Positions 6,913-14,708 of a stretch of 15,203 bases of DNA are shown piece after piece. Within the stretch, counting starts at the first letter, position 1; the number at the start of each line of letters is the position of its first letter. Both the position numbers and the translations under genes were made by a program. The notes under the pieces are model-generated. The model was given only the letters and a program-made list of their open reading frames with translations. It did not search any database and was not told the origin of the DNA. Source of the stretch: Phycisphaerales bacterium UBA1845. GTDB lineage: Bacteria; Planctomycetota; Phycisphaerae; UBA1845. The stretch spans positions 1 to 15,203 of the forward strand of contig DDIR01000021.1 in assembly GCA_002338715.1 (NCBI GenBank), given 5' to 3'.

Positions 6913-9165
6913 ATGAAAGCATACTATGCCCACTCCCTTGAAGGAAGACCATCGGAAGAGTGGGAGCGAGTTGAAACGCATTTGAATCTCGTCGCTGATG
7001 GCGACGCTTCATTTCCCGGCGCTTCCGGATTTGCGGGAGCGTTCGGCGCGAGCGATTGGGGGCATCTTCTGGGTCTTTGGCATGACCTGGGGAAGTATTC
7101 CCAAGAGTTTCAGGATTACATTCTGGGCACCAATGGTTTCGATGCGAGTCTGGAGTCGCTGCCAAACAAAGTCGACCACGCCACTGCTGGAGGACAACAT
7201 GCTGTAAACACACTGGGGGCAGAAATCGGTCAGCTTTTGGCCTATTGCATCTGTGGGCACCACGGCGGACTCGCCGATCATGTCGATCGCGGAGGCGGAC
7301 AGGCTGGTTTACAGAATCGCTTGGGCAAAGAGATTCCGTCATACTCGAATGCCCCTCGTGCGATTTTGGAACAGGCATCTCCCAAACTGCCATCGCTTCA
7401 ATTCGGCAGTTCCAAAAACGAGATCGCATTTCACCTTTCTATCTTCTGTCGCATGCTTTTTTCCTGTCTGGTCGACGCCGACTTCTTGGCGACTGAGAGT
7501 TTCATGAGTCCTGATCGGGTGCGCGTACGGCCCAGCGGCTGCCCGACGCCTCCCCAGTTGGAAAAGGTACTCGACGCCTACCTCGATAACCTTCTGAAGA
7601 AAGCCAAACCAACGGAAGTCAATCAGCAGCGAAGGTCGGTGCTTGACGGTTGTCGCAAGGCGGCTGAGCGAAGTCCGGGTTTCTTTTCGCTCACGGTGCC
7701 GACCGGTGGTGGGAAGACGCTGTCGTCGATGGCCTTTGCCCTGAAACACGCCGCCCAACACGAACTTCGCCGCGTGATTTACGCAATCCCATTCACCAGC
7801 ATCATCGAGCAAAACGCCAAGGTCTTTCGAGATGCCCTTAAAAATGCCGGTGAAGAAGTGGTCCTTGAACATCATTGCAATCTGGATCCGGAACAGGAAA
7901 CCGTCACCGGTCGTTTGGCCGCAGAGAATTGGGATGCGCCCGTTGTCGTGACGACCAACGTCCAGTTCTTCGAGTCGCTTTTCGCCAATAAACCATCACG
8001 CTGCCGAAAGCTTCACCGCATCGCCCGCAGTGTCATCATCCTCGACGAAGCGCAAACGCTCCCCGTCGATTTGCTCAAACCGACATTGGCGATGCTCGCG
8101 GAGTTGGTTCGCAACTACGGATGCTCGATTGTCTTGTGCAGCGCGACGCAGCCAGCCGTCAAGGACCGAACCGATTTTCCGATTGGGTTAAGCGATGTGC
8201 ACGAGATTGTCACCGACGTCCCCAAGCTGTTCAAAGCATTGGAACGCGTTGAACTGAATCGACTTGGCAAGTTGGACGACGACGCGCTGGTTGAGCGACT
8301 ACTGGACGAGAGTAATCGCCGCTCGCTCTGCGTGGTGAACACTCGCGGACATGCCGCAAAACTGTTCTCCATGTTGCAGGAGCAGAGCGTTGACCCGGTG
8401 TTTCATCTCAGTGCCCAGATGTGCCCCGCCCATCGATCGGATGTTTTATCCACCATTCGCGAACGCCTCAAAGACCCCCAATCGAGTTGCCGCGTGATCA
8501 GTACGCAGTTGGTCGAAGCCGGTGTCGACCTGGACTTTCCCGTGGTCTTCCGGGCGATTGCCGGGTTGGATTCGATCTTGCAGGCGGCTGGTCGCTGCAA
8601 CCGCGAGGGACGACTGCAGCGCGGACACGTGTTTGTCTTTGAAACCGAGGGTGGTTCGTTTCTCGAAGTCCGCCAAGCCGCCAATGAAACGCGCGAGGTT
8701 GCCCGTGCTCACCCCGATCTAACCAGTCTTGCGGCCATCGAAGATTTCTTTCGGCTGCACTACTGGCAACGCAAGGATCGCTGGGATGAACACGAGATCA
8801 TGAAAGCGACATCCCTTTCGGAAGATGGCTTGCATGCGCAGTTTCGAGAAGTGGCTGACAGTTACAAGCTGATTCGTAACGAGCAGGCCAGCATCATCGT
8901 GCCCTATGGTGCGAAAGGTAAGGTGCTGATCGAACAGATGCGCGCAATGGGCAGCGCACGGGAAACCACACCGGAATGGAAGCTGCGCCGCCAACTCCAA
9001 CAGTACACCGTCAGCATCCACCAGCAGCAGCTGGAACAGTTGATCGAAAACACCGTGCTGGAACCACTGCATGAACGCTATTGGGTCATTTGCAACAAAA
9101 ACGCATACGACGATTGTGTCGGCCTGCGCGTGGTGGGCCCGGCACCTGAAGATTTGATCACGTGA
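6913..9165 (+). CDS. cas3: type I-C CRISPR-associated helicase/nuclease Cas3, 750 aa
   Basis: Cas3 is recruited by target-bound Cascade, unwinds DNA 3'-5' using ATP and degrades the displaced strand. The N-terminal HD nuclease domain shows LWHDLGK (H57, D58), KVDHATAGGQHAV and CGHHGG. The superfamily 2 helicase follows: Walker A VPTGGGKT (G265-K268-T269), the Walker B-type box ILDEAQ (D378-Q381), VLCSATQP, ISTQLVEAGVDLDFP and the arginine-rich LQAAGRCNREG. Its length is normal for a single-chain I-C Cas3 and no key residue is missing. It is separated from cas5c by 370 bp holding a hairpin and a divergent promoter, so it is its own transcription unit. The start codon region shares 9 bases with the seed of the guide-like RNA at 9240-9232. 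Confidence 0.97.
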   Translation: MKAYYAHSLEGRPSEEWERVETHLNLVADGDASFPGASGFAGAFGASDWGHLLGLWHDLGKYSQEFQDYILGTNGFDASLESLPNKVDHATAGGQHAVNTLGAEIGQLLAYCICGHHGGLADHVDRGGGQAGLQNRLGKEIPSYSNAPRAILEQASPKLPSLQFGSSKNEIAFHLSIFCRMLFSCLVDADFLATESFMSPDRVRVRPSGCPTPPQLEKVLDAYLDNLLKKAKPTEVNQQRRSVLDGCRKAAERSPGFFSLTVPTGGGKTLSSMAFALKHAAQHELRRVIYAIPFTSIIEQNAKVFRDALKNAGEEVVLEHHCNLDPEQETVTGRLAAENWDAPVVVTTNVQFFESLFANKPSRCRKLHRIARSVIILDEAQTLPVDLLKPTLAMLAELVRNYGCSIVLCSATQPAVKDRTDFPIGLSDVHEIVTDVPKLFKALERVELNRLGKLDDDALVERLLDESNRRSLCVVNTRGHAAKLFSMLQEQSVDPVFHLSAQMCPAHRSDVLSTIRERLKDPQSSCRVISTQLVEAGVDLDFPVVFRAIAGLDSILQAAGRCNREGRLQRGHVFVFETEGGSFLEVRQAANETREVARAHPDLTSLAAIEDFFRLHYWQRKDRWDEHEIMKATSLSEDGLHAQFREVADSYKLIRNEQASIIVPYGAKGKVLIEQMRAMGSARETTPEWKLRRQLQQYTVSIHQQQLEQLIENTVLEPLHERYWVICNKNAYDDCVGLRVVGPAPEDLIT

Positions 9166-9187
9166 AAATAGAACTCGTTACAAGTGA

Positions 9188-9213
9188 GGAGGGGCTCCTA
9201 ACGGAGCCCCTCC
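9188..9213. terminator. 11-bp hairpin, possible bidirectional terminator
   Basis: GGAGGGGCTCC (9188-9198), a 4-nt loop, and GGAGCCCCTCC (9203-9213) form a perfect, GC-rich 11-bp stem. It starts 22 nt after the cas3 stop and, on the - strand, ends the repeat-plus-spacer RNA. No clean U-run follows on either side (AGGTCTTCT on +, TCACTTG on -), so termination may be inefficient. It could instead act as a 3' stabiliser of the small RNA. Confidence 0.6.
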
Positions 9214-9240
9214 AGGTCTTCTACTGCTCACTGAAAGCAT

Positions 9241-9276
9241 GTTTCAATCCGCGCCTGCACGGCGGCAGGCGAATAC
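9241..9276 (-). repeat. solitary degenerate CRISPR repeat inside the cas operon
   Basis: The 36-nt element starts GTATTCGCCTGC, has a 6-nt loop and the pairing arm GCAGGCG, and ends CGCGGATTGAAAC. This is type I-C repeat architecture: a short GC hairpin and a GAUUGAAAC-type 5' handle for the next crRNA. The array repeat that starts at 15182 begins GTGATCGCCCGC and has the arm GCGGG. Ten of the first 13 bases agree, and the stem differs by a compensated pair (C:G in the array, T:A here). No second repeat follows. Confidence 0.8.
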
Positions 9277-9319
9277 AACACATTATGATTCATAGACTTA
9301 TGCCAATAACAGAAAACTG

Positions 9320-9347
9320 TTGCAAGCTGAAGGCTGAGCGATATGTT
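9320..9347 (+). promoter_or_regulatory. candidate cas5c operon promoter
   Basis: TTGCAA (9320-9325), a 16-bp spacer and TATGTT (9342-9347) match a sigma70-type promoter at 4 of 6 bases in each box. Transcription would begin near 9354, immediately at the TTC PAM and guide target. The opposing promoter of the guide-like RNA lies just upstream (CATAAT at 9287-9282), so the two are divergent and nearly back to back. Confidence 0.5.
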
Positions 9348-9351
9348 AGTA

Positions 9352-9372
9352 TTCATGCTATCAGTAAGCAGT
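9352..9372 (+). promoter_or_regulatory. PAM plus target site for the guide-like RNA
   Basis: TTC at 9352-9354 is followed by ATGCTATCAGTAAGCAGT (9355-9372). This equals the first 18 nt of the spacer-like part of the RNA at 9240-9223 except at positions 6 (T to A) and 12 (G to A); matching stops after 18. TTC is the established I-C PAM. Cascade bound here would cover the candidate transcription start of the cas5c operon. The short match is what is expected for binding without Cas3 attack. Confidence 0.78.
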
Positions 9373-9535
9373 CCGTTATCATCGTGTCCCATTCGTGGCC
9401 CACCACGATTCTCTACAGGGGGTGGGGCCGAGGCCAACTTTGAAGGTGAAAGCCTCGGTTCCCGCCAAATTCTGCCAGTCGCAGATTCATCGCGGGGAGT
9501 CTACTGCGGTCGGGAATTGAATGAAAGGAAGATCA
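9373..9535 (+). promoter_or_regulatory. long structured leader of the cas5c operon
   Basis: If transcription starts near 9354, cas5c has a leader of about 180 nt. Two stems are visible: TCGTGG (9393-9398) with CCACGA (9403-9408), and CCGAGGC (9428-9434) with GCCTCGG (9452-9458). An out-of-frame ORF from ATG 9355 runs to 9558 and overlaps the cas5c start, but it has no ribosome binding site and no recognisable protein. No terminator separates the leader from cas5c. Confidence 0.4.
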
Positions 9536-10207
9536 ATGAAGGACGCACAGGCAAATAGGTTCATCAAGCTTCGTATCTGGGGCGAATACGCGTGTTTCAC
9601 TCGCCCTGAAATGAAGGTGGAGCGCGTGTCGTATGACTTCATCACGCCCTCGGCGGCTCGGGGCGTGCTTGAAGCGATCTATTGGAAGCCGCAAATCCGC
9701 TGGCACGTCGATCGAATTGTTGTGCTCAAGCCCATTCGATTCACCAACGTCCGACGCAATGAAGTGGGTACGAAAGCGTCAGCCGCCAACGCCAAGAAGG
9801 CGATGCGTGCAGGGCATGGATCGCTCGGCATTTTCGTGGAGGAAGAACGTCAGCAGCGCGCGGCCACCATCCTCCGTGATGTGGATTATCTCATCGAAGC
9901 GCATTTTGAAGTCATCGATGGCGACGAGCTTGCCCCCAAACACTACGAGATGTTCAAGCGGCGCGCGGCCAAGGGACAATGCTTCCACCGACCGTACCTG
10001 GGATGCCGCGAGTTCGATTGCCATTTCACTTGGCATGAAGGGGATGCGCCGATTGGAGACTATTCGAACAGCGATGACCGCGACTTCGGGTACATGCTCC
10101 ACGATATCGATTTTGCGCATGACATGACCCCGCGGTTCTTCCGGGCGGTTATGCGCCGAGGCGCAATTGATGTGCCCCAGTTTGAAAGCACGGAGGTGCA
10201 CGCATGA
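9536..10207 (+). CDS. cas5c: Cas5c (Cas5d), Cascade subunit and pre-crRNA endonuclease, 223 aa
   Basis: In type I-C, Cas5 replaces Cas6: it cuts pre-crRNA in the repeat and holds the 5' handle. The Cas5 signature [20 protein letters not shown] lies at residues 31-50, and the I-C motif [15 protein letters not shown] at 146-160. Its length is normal. ATG 9536 is preferred over ATG 9521 because AAGGAAG (9525-9531) gives a proper ribosome binding site; the earlier ATG has none. Its stop overlaps the cas8c start by four bases (ATGA), so the two are translationally coupled. It heads the operon that the guide-like RNA is predicted to repress, and it would also be the enzyme expected to process or bind that RNA. 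Confidence 0.95.
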   Translation: MKDAQANRFIKLRIWGEYACFTRPEMKVERVSYDFITPSAARGVLEAIYWKPQIRWHVDRIVVLKPIRFTNVRRNEVGTKASAANAKKAMRAGHGSLGIFVEEERQQRAATILRDVDYLIEAHFEVIDGDELAPKHYEMFKRRAAKGQCFHRPYLGCREFDCHFTWHEGDAPIGDYSNSDDRDFGYMLHDIDFAHDMTPRFFRAVMRRGAIDVPQFESTEVHA

Positions 10208-11952
10208 TTCTCCAGGCCTTAACGAATTATTACGATCGCCTTGAGTCCGATCCGGATGCCGATGTGGCTGGATTCGGTTTCAGCCGCGAGAAGATCAGCT
10301 TCTGTATGGTGCTCAGTCCTGACGGAACCCCCGTGCAAATCGACGATATTCGCGTGCGCGAGGAGCCGAAAGGCAAGTCAACCAAAGCACGCATCTCACC
10401 GGCGAGGATGGTGGTCCCCGACCGTGGATCGAGGTCGGGCACCCTGATCAAGTCCAACTTCCTCTGGGACAATTCCGGATATGCACTGGGCTGCGACGGA
10501 AAGGGCAAACCCGAGCGGTCACGGCAGGCATTCGAAGCGTTTCGTGACTTACATCTGGAATTCGCCAACGAAGTCGAGGACGTCGGGCTAACAGCGCTTT
10601 GCAAATTCCTTGAATCGTGGGACACAGACGCAGCGGCGGGCAAAGCCGCGGAACTCGCCCATCTCGAATGGGAGGAGATTTGCGACACCAACGTGGTGTT
10701 CCGCCTTGACGGCCAGCACCGATATCTTCACGACTCCGAAGCGCTCAAGAACGCCTGGTCGCGGCGGGTCTCAGCCGAGGGTGATTCGCAACCGGGATTC
10801 TGTCTCGTCAGCGGCGAAGCTGACCGCCTTGCTCGACTGCATCCAATGATTCGCGGGGTGGCTGGTGCGCAGTCATCCGGCGCGGCGATTGCTTCCTTCA
10901 ATCTTGATGCCTTTGAGTCGTACGGGAAGCAGCAAAGCTTCAACGCACCAGTCGGACTTCGTACGGCATTTCGCTACACGACGGCGCTGAACCGATTGGT
11001 TTCGGATAAGAAGCGCCGCCTGCATTTGTCGGGGGCTACCATCGTTTACTGGACGGATCGACCGACGCCGTTTGAAAGTATGTTCGGATCGTTCGTCGAC
11101 AGTGTTTCGGCTGAGGACGCTGCGACACTGGCCCAGTTGCACGGATTCCTGACTTCCGTGCATCAAGGCCGCACGACAGATGACTTGACCGATGCGGACG
11201 TTGGCTTTCATGTGCTGGGTATCTCGCCCAATGCTTCGCGCCTAGCGATTCGCTTCTGGCTGACTGGAACCGTTCGAGAATTCGCCGCGCGACTGGATGC
11301 TCATAGCTGCGACCTGGAAATGGGATACGCCAATCCCAAAGATCCGCCTCTCACGATTCGGCGGATGCTGGATCAAACAGCCCGTGAGCGCAAAGACGTC
11401 AAGCCGTTGCTTGAAGGCATGTTGATTCGATCGGTGCTGACAGGCGGCCCCTATCCTCAAACACTTTTCACTTCCGTGCTGCGACGAATCAACGCCGACG
11501 GGTACATCACCCATCATCGCGTGGCCATTCTCAAAGCATACCTGGTTCGCAAAGCCCGATTGGCGGGCAGAAAGGAAGATATCCCAATGACATTAGACGT
11601 GAACCGCCCGGACTGCGCCTACAACCTCGGACGGCTTTTCGCTGTCCTGGAAAAGACGCAACACGAGGCTTCTGGTGGACAACATAGCACGATCAAGGAT
11701 CACTACTTCAGCACTGCATCTGCGACACCGGCGTCAGCGTTTCCGCGCATCATGCGGCTTCATGCCCACCATTTGAACAAGATTGAGCATGGCGGACGGC
11801 GAACGAATATCGAGAAACTCATACAAGACATCTGCAGCCACATTGAGAATTTTCCAAGCCACCTATCGCTCGACGGGCAGGGACAATTCTGCATCGGGTA
11901 CTACCACCAACGGCAAGATTTCTTCACCAAGAAAACAGACAACGACGAATAA
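10204..11952 (+). CDS. cas8c: Cas8c (Csd1), large subunit of type I-C Cascade, 582 aa
   Basis: Cas8c recognises the PAM in target DNA and recruits Cas3. The sequence matches the Csd1 family in length and pattern: the N-terminal [49 protein letters not shown] near 80-100, a central [23 protein letters not shown], and a C-terminal [29 protein letters not shown]. The ATG overlaps the cas5c stop and is preceded by GGAGGTG (10193-10199). I-C genes of this family often carry an internal start that makes the small subunit Cas11c from the C-terminal part; an internal start could lie here, but I cannot fix it by eye. Confidence 0.95.
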   Translation: MILQALTNYYDRLESDPDADVAGFGFSREKISFCMVLSPDGTPVQIDDIRVREEPKGKSTKARISPARMVVPDRGSRSGTLIKSNFLWDNSGYALGCDGKGKPERSRQAFEAFRDLHLEFANEVEDVGLTALCKFLESWDTDAAAGKAAELAHLEWEEICDTNVVFRLDGQHRYLHDSEALKNAWSRRVSAEGDSQPGFCLVSGEADRLARLHPMIRGVAGAQSSGAAIASFNLDAFESYGKQQSFNAPVGLRTAFRYTTALNRLVSDKKRRLHLSGATIVYWTDRPTPFESMFGSFVDSVSAEDAATLAQLHGFLTSVHQGRTTDDLTDADVGFHVLGISPNASRLAIRFWLTGTVREFAARLDAHSCDLEMGYANPKDPPLTIRRMLDQTARERKDVKPLLEGMLIRSVLTGGPYPQTLFTSVLRRINADGYITHHRVAILKAYLVRKARLAGRKEDIPMTLDVNRPDCAYNLGRLFAVLEKTQHEASGGQHSTIKDHYFSTASATPASAFPRIMRLHAHHLNKIEHGGRRTNIEKLIQDICSHIENFPSHLSLDGQGQFCIGYYHQRQDFFTKKTDNDE

Positions 11953-11976
11953 CCACCTTTCGCAGGAGGATAGCAA

Positions 11977-12897
11977 ATGAGTACGCAAAGCAATGCCATT
12001 CAAAACCGTTACGATCTGGTTTACTTCTTCGACATCACCGACGGAAACCCCAATGGCGACCCGGATGCGGGCAACCTGCCTCGACTCGACCCTGAGACCG
12101 GGCACGGATTGGTCACCGATGTGTGCCTGAAGCGTAAGATTCGCAACTACGTGGCCTTGAAGGAGAGTGGGAAACCGCCTTTTGAAATCTACGTCAAGGA
12201 GAAAGCCGTCCTAAACAATCAGCACGAACGGGCCTACCAGGCACTGGATGTCGACCCGAAGGATCTTAAGAAGGTTCGAAAGGACAAGTCCGACATCGAC
12301 GAACAACTCACCCAGTGGATGTGCAAAAACTTCTTCGACATTCGCGCATTCGGCGCGGTGATGACAACATCTGTGGATTGCGGGCAGGTTCGCGGACCGA
12401 TTCAGTTTACGTTTGCGCGCAGTGTCGATCCGATCGTTTCATTGGAACACGCCGTCACGCGTTGTGCGGTTACCACCGAGAAGGAAGCCGAAAGCCAAGG
12501 CGGTGGCAATCGAACGATGGGACGCAAGTTCACCGTGCCTTACGGTTTGTACCGTGTTCACGCCTACATCAATGCCAACCTAGCCGACCCCGAATGCAAC
12601 GGGACGGGATTCAGCGAAAGCGATCTGGAACTGTTCAAAGACGCACTCGACAAAATGTTCGAGCATGATCGATCAGCCGCCCGTGGAGAAATGCGTCCCC
12701 GTGCATGCATCGCATTCAAGCACGAAGGAAAACTGGGCAATGCACGGGCCGACCAGTTGTTCGATCGCGTCACGGTAAAACGGACCAGCGATGGCAACGG
12801 TGAATACAAACCGCCTCGTTCGTTTTCGGATTATGAGCTGGTCGTAAATGAGGACAACCTCCCCTCGGGAGTGAATATCGAGCGTTGGTTGTCCTAG
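11977..12897 (+). CDS. cas7c: Cas7c (Csd2), Cascade backbone subunit, 306 aa
   Basis: Multiple Cas7 copies coat the crRNA spacer and kink it every sixth base, leaving that base unpaired. Csd2 features are [23 protein letters not shown] (13-35) near the N-terminus, then [42 protein letters not shown] and [23 protein letters not shown]. The length is typical. AGGAGGATAGCAA stands directly before the ATG, a very strong ribosome binding site, consistent with the high copy number needed in Cascade. The gene's 3' end carries a 9-bp inverted repeat that includes the stop codon. Confidence 0.96.
   Translation: MSTQSNAIQNRYDLVYFFDITDGNPNGDPDAGNLPRLDPETGHGLVTDVCLKRKIRNYVALKESGKPPFEIYVKEKAVLNNQHERAYQALDVDPKDLKKVRKDKSDIDEQLTQWMCKNFFDIRAFGAVMTTSVDCGQVRGPIQFTFARSVDPIVSLEHAVTRCAVTTEKEAESQGGGNRTMGRKFTVPYGLYRVHAYINANLADPECNGTGFSESDLELFKDALDKMFEHDRSAARGEMRPRACIAFKHEGKLGNARADQLFDRVTVKRTSDGNGEYKPPRSFSDYELVVNEDNLPSGVNIERWLS
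12851..12895 (+). promoter_or_regulatory. hairpin at the 3' end of cas7c
   Basis: AGGACAACC (12851-12859) pairs perfectly with GGTTGTCCT (12887-12895). An inner TCCC-CTC-GGGA stem-loop (12860-12870) stacks directly on it. The structure covers the last codons and touches the TAG stop, 14 nt before cas4. No U-run follows, so it is more likely an mRNA stabiliser or a processing or partial attenuation point between cas7c and the adaptation genes than a full terminator. Confidence 0.45.
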
Positions 12898-12918
12898 TTT
12901 CGCTAGCGGTTGATACCC

Positions 12919-13614
12919 ATGTATCACGAAGATGACTTGCTTCCGATCTCTGCGTTGCAGCACCTCTTGTTCTGTGAGCGGCAGTGTGCGCTCATTCATA
13001 TCGAGGGGTTGTGGGCAGAGAATCGCCTGACGGTTGAAGGGCAGCATTTGCACCGGCGGGCCAACAGCGAAGAACGCGAAACGCGCAGGACCGATGAAGG
13101 TCGGCGCGTTCGCATTCTCCGCAGCATGATGCTTCGGTCGATGAAGTACGGACTGACGGGGGTGGCTGACGTCGTCGAACTGCATGAAGGACCGGACGAA
13201 GGGCCTCCGACGGCGTTTCCAATCGAGTACAAGCGAGGAAAACCCAAACGAGGCGATTACGACCGCGTCCAACTCTGTGCGCAGGCGCTTTGCATTGAGG
13301 AGATGCTCGATACGAAGGTGTCGGCTGGTGCGATTTTTTATGCCCGTACGCGTCGGCGCGAGGAAGTTTCGTTCAGCATAGGATTAAGGAAGAAAACGGT
13401 CGACGCCGCCCAACAATTGCACGCTTTGATTCGAAGTGGCGCGACGCCGATCGCCCGCAAACAACCCAAATGCAGGCGATGTTCCCTGTTCGATCTGTGC
13501 ATGCCCGATGGAACATTCAACCGGTCGGCAAGCGCCTACCTGAAACGGTCGATTGCAAGGGTCAAATCCGCAACGCACGGGTCAGCAGACGACCAATGGG
13601 AGAATGGATCATGA
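12919..13614 (+). CDS. cas4: Cas4, PAM-selecting prespacer nuclease, 231 aa
   Basis: Cas4 trims prespacers and checks the PAM for the Cas1-Cas2 integrase. It is a RecB-type nuclease with an iron-sulfur cluster. Visible are the N-terminal ISALQHLLFCERQCALIHIEG with C19, GVADVVE (D84), PIEYKRG (E103 and K105, the E-x-K pair), the downstream RVQLCAQA with Q118, and the C-terminal cluster ligands C185, C188 and C194. ATG 12919 is preferred over TTG 12910, although neither has a strong ribosome binding site. The stop overlaps the cas1 ATG (ATGA at 13611), as expected for I-C, where Cas4 works with Cas1. Confidence 0.95.
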   Translation: MYHEDDLLPISALQHLLFCERQCALIHIEGLWAENRLTVEGQHLHRRANSEERETRRTDEGRRVRILRSMMLRSMKYGLTGVADVVELHEGPDEGPPTAFPIEYKRGKPKRGDYDRVQLCAQALCIEEMLDTKVSAGAIFYARTRRREEVSFSIGLRKKTVDAAQQLHALIRSGATPIARKQPKCRRCSLFDLCMPDGTFNRSASAYLKRSIARVKSATHGSADDQWENGS

Positions 13615-14645
13615 AACGTCATCTCAATACGCTGTTCGTCATGACGCCGGGGGCATACTTAAGCAAACGCGGCGAGTCGGTCGTTGTTCGCATTCAGAAG
13701 GAAGTGAAAGCCAGTGTCCCATTGCACAACATCGGCGCCATCGTCTGCTTCGGAGGAATCGGATGTAGCCCATCGATGATGGAAGCGTGCGCAGAATCCG
13801 GCATCGCTATTTCGTTCATGAAGCGATCGGGGCGCTTGTTGGCCAAGGTCAGCGGGTTCACACCTGGAAACGTATTGCTCAGGCGTGAACAATACCGACG
13901 AGCCGACAGCGACGCGGATACTGCAACCATCGCCAAAAGCATTATTCTCGCGAAGGTGGCGAATTCAAGGACGGTGCTTTTGCGGGCAGCGCGTGAAGCC
14001 GTCTCCCCGGAATCGGCAGAACCGTTGACGACTGCGGCGAACCACCTCGGTCAGTCCCTCGACATGATCGAAGCGCGCCACGAATTGGATGTTTTGCGCG
14101 GGTATGAAGGCGAGGCGGCTCGGACATACTACAACGTGTTCAACTGGATGATTCGCAACAAGAACGAAGCGTTTGTATTCCATCGACGATCAAAGCGTCC
14201 ACCACTAGATGTTCCCAACGCCATGCTCTCATTCTTGTATGCGATGCTCGCCAATGATGCCCGGTCGGCGTGCGAAGCGGCTGGCTTGGATGCGGGGATC
14301 GGATACCTCCATCGCGATCGACCGGGTCGCCCGGGCTTGGCATTGGATTTGATCGAGGAGTTTAGAGCCTACCTTGCCGACCGTGCTGTGTTGACGTTGA
14401 TCAACCGCCAGCAAGTTGCAGCCGACGGTTTTGAATCGGACGAAAGCGGTGCGGTGCGCATGAACGACGAGACGCGCAAGGTCATTCTCGCGACATATCA
14501 GAAAAGGAAGCAAGACGAGATCGAGCATCCATTCTTGAAAGAGAAAACGACGATCGGGTTGTTGATTCATTTGCAGGCGCGACTGCTTTCGCGTTTTTTG
14601 CGGGGAGAACTGGATGCGTATCCGGCTTTCATCGCGCGTGGATAG
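13611..14645 (+). CDS. cas1: Cas1, type I-C integrase, 344 aa
   Basis: Cas1 with Cas2 inserts new spacers at the leader end of the array. Catalytic residues are visible: E166 in GYEGEAARTYYNVFNW, H234 in GYLHRDRPGRPGLALDL, and the acidic D246/E249 in LALDLIEEFRAYLADR. The N-terminal beta domain (KRHLNTLFVMTPGAYLSKRGESVVV) is typical of the I-C branch. ATG 13611 overlaps the cas4 stop and has GGGAG (13598-13602) upstream. The reading frame opens further upstream inside cas4, but no family similarity supports that. Intact. Confidence 0.97.
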   Translation: MKRHLNTLFVMTPGAYLSKRGESVVVRIQKEVKASVPLHNIGAIVCFGGIGCSPSMMEACAESGIAISFMKRSGRLLAKVSGFTPGNVLLRREQYRRADSDADTATIAKSIILAKVANSRTVLLRAAREAVSPESAEPLTTAANHLGQSLDMIEARHELDVLRGYEGEAARTYYNVFNWMIRNKNEAFVFHRRSKRPPLDVPNAMLSFLYAMLANDARSACEAAGLDAGIGYLHRDRPGRPGLALDLIEEFRAYLADRAVLTLINRQQVAADGFESDESGAVRMNDETRKVILATYQKRKQDEIEHPFLKEKTTIGLLIHLQARLLSRFLRGELDAYPAFIARG

Positions 14646-14708
14646 TGGAGCGCGTGGACCACGGGTGCTTTGGTGCGGCAATGTTGAGTATCACTTGAAC
14701 GGTGTAGC

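Larger units (their letters stand above)
9188..9276 (-). ncRNA. crRNA-like autoregulatory guide RNA (CreR/CreA-like), about 89 nt
   Basis: Read on the - strand, the order is a 36-nt CRISPR-repeat-like element (9276-9241), a 27-nt spacer-like stretch (9240-9214) and an 11-bp hairpin (9213-9188). A -10-like CATAAT (9287-9282) lies 5 nt before the repeat, putting the likely transcription start at about the first repeat base; no good -35 is visible. The first 18 nt of the spacer-like part (ATGCTTTCAGTGAGCAGT) match the + strand at 9355-9372 next to a TTC PAM, with mismatches only at 6 and 12. Known CreR/CreA RNAs are repeat-plus-short-seed guides that make Cascade (or Cas12a) bind, but not cleave, a cas or toxin promoter. 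I infer the same here for I-C. RNA ends and function are untested. Confidence 0.75.

Noticed and set aside
9188..9213. The hairpin as a second CRISPR repeat flanking the spacer-like stretch
   Set aside because: It lacks the GATTGAAAC handle and the repeat's 5' half; only hairpin formation is shared.
9162..9443. A 93-codon + strand reading frame across the cas3-cas5c gap
   Set aside because: It runs through the hairpin, the antisense of the orphan repeat and the promoter, has no ribosome binding site, and its composition is not protein-like.
9343..9558. A 71-codon frame starting in the -10 of the cas5c promoter
   Set aside because: Its start lies upstream of the predicted transcript, there is no ribosome binding site, and it overlaps cas5c out of frame. 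The internal ATG 9355 is mentioned only as a remote possibility.
13470..13610. A longer Cas1 starting inside cas4
   Set aside because: The extension overlaps the conserved cysteine-rich end of Cas4, while ATG 13611 has a ribosome binding site and gives a normal Cas1 N-terminus.
14653..14663. A hairpin CGTGG-A-CCACG between cas1 and cas2
   Set aside because: The loop is too small; only about 4 bp with a 3-nt loop can form, and no U-run follows.
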